This document shows, in pieces, positions 59,850 to 64,000 of a stretch of DNA of 64,000 nucleotides. The stretch is from Emydura subglobosa (lineage: Eukaryota > Chordata > Testudines > Chelidae). The notes beneath the pieces are model-generated. The model ran no database searches, was not told the origin of the DNA, and saw only the letters and a program-made list of their open reading frames with translations. Positions within the stretch are counted from its first letter, which is position 1, and each line of letters starts with the position of its first letter. Location of the stretch: contig ML680098.1 in assembly GCA_007922225.1 (NCBI GenBank), positions 3,888,679-3,952,678 of the forward strand, read 5' to 3'. The translations under genes and the position numbers were made by a program.

Positions 59850-60075
59850 TGAAAAGGTTATTGAATGCACAATTATGAAGGAGATCAAAAAGGTAATCAG
59901 GCCTAATAAATGAGTAATAAAAGGTGACTTCATCTACCCATGAATAAGCTAGCCAAATGACACTTTAGGACAAGGTTGAGAGATGCAGTTTCTCAAAACC
60001 TTAAAATAATTGCTTCTTGGTACAGCTAGTTCTAGAGCCCACAGGCAGAAAGTCTATTTTTACTTGTCCCTTAGT
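59850..60075 (+). mobile_element. CR1 LINE, endonuclease-region fragment
   Basis: 'aaaaggtgacttcatctacc', 'gacactttaggacaaggttg' and 'ctagttctagagcccacag' follow the CR1 ORF2 pattern downstream of the endonuclease start (gattttaactacccccat ... acattaggacaaac ... ctagtcctagaacccac). No intact frame. Confidence 0.65.
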
Positions 60076-60274
60076 AATACATTGTTATTGGTTTAAGTGA
60101 CAGCTATAGTTGAGCCACTAAATAATTGTAACCACAATATAATTAAGTTCAACATTCTTGTTGGAGAAATCATACCAAAATTGTTGTGTCTTTGCACTTT
60201 AAAGAGCAACGTTTAAGTCTGAAAATAAGCGTATGATAGATCAGGGAATTTATGATGTCCATGTAAGGATGTCT

Positions 60275-60546
60275 CAGGGCAGATCTACACTGCCAGCAAA
60301 ATTCGGCGGTAGTTGATGGAAGTTACGCAAGCTGCACAGAGTGGCTTGCGTAACTCCGGTCGACTTCATAACTTCCCTTTAGCACGCCGTCTTCACTGTG
60401 CCACGCTGACAGGAAATGCATTTCCATCAACACAGCGCTACTTTTTTTTTGGAGGTGGTTTTAATAGATGTCTTCACTGCTGCTCAATCGATCCAGAAAA
60501 ATCCATCTGACGGTGGCTATTTTGCCGCCATTACTGTGTACATAGC
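60275..60546 (+). mobile_element. Palindrome-bearing MITE, second copy
   Basis: Aligns along its whole length with the reverse complement of 51081-51335: 'gggcagatctacactgccag', the inverted repeat AGTTACGCAAGC (60321-60332) / GCTTGCGTAACT (60344-60355), 'gacaggaaatgcatttccat' and 'ccatctgacggtggctattt'. It ends near 'actgtgtacatagc'. The short open frames here are by chance. Confidence 0.75.
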
Positions 60547-61189
60547 TTCATTATATTTGACTTTATTTCTAATGCTTGGGCCACTTTTTCCTGCTGAGAA
60601 ACAGGTTTTTTTGATTCAGTTAGTCTTTTAACACTTCAGATATGGCATATGTGGTACCCTGGTTTTTATATTGTTAATTTTTTCAAGGATTAAATTTTAT
60701 GACAACTTGTGTAAATAGGACACGAATGGTTAAAGCTTGACTCATTCATAAACACAGCATTCAGCTTCCTGCTTGGCTCCCTCTCCAAGACTGAGGTCAA
60801 GCCAGAGACGAGACAAGTCAGTGAGGATATTCTGTCATTACTGCATGGCAGTCACAGTTACACTACTATAGATCTCACTTCACATTTTATTTGACTAGTC
60901 AGCTCCAGTATCTTGCATTATATTTTTGAATTGGACAACCAAGACAGAGCCCGTGCTTGAATTTGGGTTGGCTCTACCAGACTGTCAAAGCTTGCCTAGG
61001 TCTGACAGTCATGCCATTTGTAACTTTATCATAATTTCTCATTCACAGTTTAGACCTTCAGTAGAAAGAGGAATTGCATGGCAGGCAGACAAAAATAGTG
61101 TTTATAAATTATGAGCACTAATGTATTTCTGCAACTGGCAATTTCTACTAGCAAGGAACAATGCTCCTTTTTAATATACACAAAACTAG
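60547..61189. other. Unique DNA, no gene seen
   Basis: Nothing recognised apart from a 62-codon frame at 60926 without a domain. Confidence 0.35.
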
Positions 61190-61955
61190 GACAACTTGTT
61201 TTGCACTGTGCTATGCTAGATTGCAGTTGTCACCGTTCAAGGCAACTGCATCCGTATTTGCCCTCTGTAATCAAGCAGGGGCACCCACTCTCATGCTTCC
61301 AGCTTGACAGCCATTGCCTTTCTTGGGTGGAGACCCACATTTCATTCTCCTCTGACTGGGGTGTTTCCAGGCTACAGTTTCCGGCCTTCACTGTGTTATT
61401 CCCAGCAGAGAGAGGCTTCCCAAGCTCACCTGCTTGCTTTCTCCTCAGAGGCAATTAACAGGTGTAATTCCTACAGTTTTTAATTATCCAGAAAGCACTG
61501 CTTATGCAAGCCTATTTAATTCTTAAGCTAAAAGTATGATAGAGAAAATGTTGCAAAAAATAAAAGAACCTACATGCATAGTAATAAACTGACTAAAGGG
61601 AACCCCTCCCGCATCCTAACTGGCAGGAGCATCCTTTGAGACCCCATCCATGAGATTTCCTTTAGGGTCATAAGTTTATCACAGCTTCAGCTCACAACAA
61701 GCACACAATCTTATGGGTCCATGGTAGGCCCAGTTCTTCCAACCCTACCTAAGGATTGTGGCCATCCAGGGACAAAGGGGCTTGTCAATTTGCTGGATCA
61801 GAAAGGCGGCCCTAAACCAGTTTAAAAGTGTATAACGTTTGTTTAAAGGTCTGCTTGCATCCATACCCTGTTGCTGTTTCCTCCGGACTCCTTCCTACTT
61901 CTCTGCTTTTATCTTCTGGCCTTCCCCATCTCTGGGTTTATCAGCTGTGACAGGG
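61190..61955 (-). mobile_element. LTR-like turtle repeat
   Basis: 'caaggcaactgcatccgtat', 'gggtggagacccacatttca', 'ccagcagagagaggcttccc', 'gcatcctaactggcaggagc' and 'ctaaaccagtttaaaagtgt' follow the order of a long repeat I recall from turtle genomes. I read it as LTR retroelement sequence, probably reversed, but orientation and edges are uncertain. No retroviral frame seen. Confidence 0.5.
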
Positions 61956-62100
61956 TCAGACTAGATGGCTACCAGAGAGTGCTACTATTTGAGATCACGG
62001 GAAGTGGGTGGGCACAAGCCTGCCCATTGCTAAAGGCCCCTCCCCCAGCCTAAGGGGAGGAGCCACTGGACGCAGGACTCAATTGATTTCAGAGGACAAA
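61949..62100 (+). mobile_element. Second LTR-like fragment
   Basis: Begins 'tgtgacagggtcagactaga' and contains 'taaaggcccctcccccagcc' and 'taaggggaggagccactgga', matching the TG start and inner blocks of another turtle LTR family. It stops where the Tx1-like LINE fragment begins. Confidence 0.5.
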
Positions 62101-62105
62101 TAATG

Positions 62106-62305
62106 AGAAAACAGGAAAGGGCGATTGTAGTCGCGGCACACAAGCCGAGCGCACGCCTTCCCCACGTCCTACCAGCGTTGCGCCGAGTACTCCCGGAAGG
62201 ACTCCATAAAACCCACGTCCTCCAGCAAGCTGTTAAAATGCCAAAAGGCCGGCCCCAGCCTCTCCGCAGTGAGAGAAGCCGGCACAGTCACCATAGGAGG
62301 AAGAG
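62106..62305 (-). mobile_element. Tx1-like (L1-clade) LINE ORF2 fragment
   Basis: One minus-strand frame reads VTVPASLTAERLGPAFWHFN, then SLLEDVGFMESFREYSAQRW, a stop, and DVGKACARLVCRDYN. This is the linker after the endonuclease domain of Tx1-like LINE ORF2, where GP(A/Y)FWHFN, LLED(V)GF and W(W)DVGK are recurrent. The stop replaces the second W of the WWDVGK block. Only about 65 residues remain; CpG content is high compared with the flanks. Confidence 0.75.
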
Positions 62306-62700
62306 AGGGCCCTCAACAATGCTGACAACAGTAGAGAGGTGATTCGGGTCAGAGTTCTCGGGAGGGAATGGGGGCAGCTGTCCGGCCACAGACATTGCCC
62401 CAGGGCCTGGCTGCTTGGCACCGGCAGTTGCCTTGAGAGGCTTGGTGACTGCAGGTGGAGTGCTATCCGCAGCTGGGCAGGTGCAAGGGTCCAGGGGCGA
62501 CTCAAAGGCGAAGGCAGGGACAGTGGTTTGGGGAAGGGGTGAGAAAAGAGGGGGTGGCGTGAGGCCACCCAGATTGAGACCCTCTGGCAGGAGGTTGTCC
62601 TTCCCCTTTCATTTCTTAAAGTACAACTTGATGGTGCAATTTCTCCTGGGGAGATGTGACAAACGGCCTGAAGAGGCATAGCTGTTTTGGAGATCTCTAC
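62306..62700. other. GC-rich DNA, unassigned
   Basis: Contains a 205-codon minus frame (62233-62850) that overlaps the Tx1 fragment out of its frame, so it is not that LINE's protein. Composition (proline, serine, leucine) is that of GC-rich non-coding DNA. Could be more LINE sequence. Confidence 0.35.
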
Positions 62701-63240
62701 AGTACTGGCGCAAATGGTAGGTAGTTCTGGATTATTCATTTCTAAAGATAATCTTGAAACAATTATTCTGAAACAGGGAGGAAAGAGTTGACTTGCCCCT
62801 TCGAAGGTGTCTTGGGGATGTTCCCCCAAAACATTTTGGTTATATTTCATTTTTAAAAATGGTGCAATGGGCTTTATTTTAAACCTAATTTATCTCTAAA
62901 TGCATCTTGCCACATTATACAGGTTTATCTGATAACCACCTCTAGAGAAAGAAAGAGAAGAAAACTAAAGAAGTAGCTGGAGACAAATGGGATGAAAAGA
63001 ACAAACAGGGGGTAAGAGGAAAAACTGGAGTAGAAAACAAATGACATTCGTCTCTTGAGCCACCCTAGTTCTGCCTTGCTTGCTGAGGGCAAGGTGCTAT
63101 ATCTGGAAAGGTAGCTCCAGGGGGCAGAAGTGGGAGAAGTGAGGATTGGGATTTAGAAGTAGGTATCACTGCTTGTCAAACAGCTTAGACCATGCTCTCT
63201 TGCTCTAATGTAGAGTTACATCAGGATGCAAAGAGATGTG
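62701..63240. other. Unique DNA, no gene seen
   Basis: Nothing recognised. Confidence 0.35.
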
Positions 63241-63328
63241 GAGAAGAGCTGTCTGTAGCTTGAATGCTTGTCTCTTTCATCAACAGAAGCTGGTCCAATA
63301 AAACATATTAGCTCCCCCACAATTGTGT
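63241..63328 (+). repeat. Second copy of the hammerhead-like repeat
   Basis: 'gagaagagctgtctgtagct', 'gaatgcttgtctctttcatc', 'agctggtccaataaaacata' parallel 44470-44535. The two invariant core strings are changed here (GGAGAAG and GAAT), so it cannot be an active ribozyme. Confidence 0.6.
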
Positions 63329-64000
63329 CAGGTGAAGGATACATGAAGAGGTAGCTAACGCAGTGCTTTAAACCATATAGTGCATATTACAGTAGCAGAC
63401 CTAGTGGCACTAGCAGGACTTCTAGACTTTCGGAGAGAGTGACCACACATCTCTAAAAGGCCAGACGATCACAGAACTTGGAGGAAAAGGGGATGGGTGT
63501 GTGTGCAGTGCTCTGTAATTTTGCAGAAAAGCAATGATCAGGATTAACACTAATAACCCAACATGAATTTCTAAAAAGTTATTAGATTCATATAGCTATG
63601 ACTATTTTAGAAAGTGAAGGTCATTAGTGAAGGAACAATTTAGGCCTAAATTTTCAAAGTTGGACACACACTGAAAATGTCACACAACTTTTGCATGCTA
63701 ATACTCGATCTGCATGAACAGCTCAGCAATTTGAATGCACACTAGCTATTATCTAGCAAATAGCTGAAGACAAACAGTGCACTGCCTCGTATTCTGACCT
63801 AGCACTACCAACACAAAAAAACTTCTTTTTTAAAAGAAAAAAAAAAACATGCAGTCCGCAATTGCTTCTGAACATTTTAAAAATTGCTGTCAGTGGTGTA
63901 TAAATGACAAGGATTTTAATGTATACAGAATATTTATAGTTCTTACATTTCATTCTTCCTTTGTATTTCATTCAACTGAGAGAGTTCCTGTAGCATTTGT
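63329..64000. other. Unique AT-rich DNA, no gene seen
   Basis: An A-rich run at 63833-63847. No coding or repeat signal recognised. Confidence 0.35.

Noticed and set aside
62233..62850. 205-codon minus-strand frame, the longest in the window
   Set aside because: It runs through the Tx1-like LINE fragment in a different frame from the recognisable LINE peptide, so it is an out-of-frame shadow in GC-rich DNA.

Overview
The window looks like non-coding nuclear DNA from a vertebrate, most likely a turtle. It is AT-rich and contains no convincing host coding exon, rRNA, tRNA or CRISPR array on either strand. The turtle assignment is an inference from recognised repeats: CR1 LINE 3' ends with the signatures 'gaccaatggtccatc' and 'tagatgatca'-type tails, L2/MIR-type tails ('tgtaagctctttggggca'), a dimeric tRNA-derived SINE, several MITE families with 'gtgtagac' ends, and LTRs with a late AATAAA. 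I recognise these from memory of turtle and crocodilian genomes; no database was searched.

Layout. 1-2.3 kb: decayed DNA transposon carrying a minus-strand Myb/SANT pseudogene. 2.3-14.9 kb: mostly unique DNA with old L2 tails, a hAT-like non-autonomous element (7.6-8.3 kb) and a repeat-poor, homeodomain-motif-rich stretch (9.7-10.6 kb). 14.9-23.4 kb: densest repeats, with several probable solo LTRs and three CR1 pieces. 23.4-32.8 kb: unique DNA with a CR1 tail, a hAT MITE with near-intact target duplication, an LTR and a young-looking CR1 3' end. 33-37.8 kb: two to three repeat-free blocks that look like candidate conserved non-coding elements. 37.8-46 kb: an inverted-arm repeat, an internally deleted CR1 with a readable endonuclease segment, a repeat carrying a hammerhead-like core, and an LTR-like segment with heat-shock-element-like pentamers. 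46-57 kb: mostly unique, interrupted by an LTR split by a MITE (50.85-52.2 kb). 57-64 kb: MITEs, the dimeric SINE, a degenerate TTAATTA-rich tandem repeat, a CR1 endonuclease fragment, an LTR-like repeat and a Tx1-like LINE fragment in a local CpG-rich patch.

There is no operon or working gene set here. The biology is that of a gene desert: layered generations of transposable elements, with repeat-poor islands between them that could be distal regulatory DNA. I did not find a new multi-gene system. The points most worth checking are the hammerhead-like core (44467-44503), the heat-shock-like array (45679-45760), the MITE nested in an LTR (51081-51335), the degenerate homeobox-motif tandem array (58640-58960), and the candidate conserved blocks.
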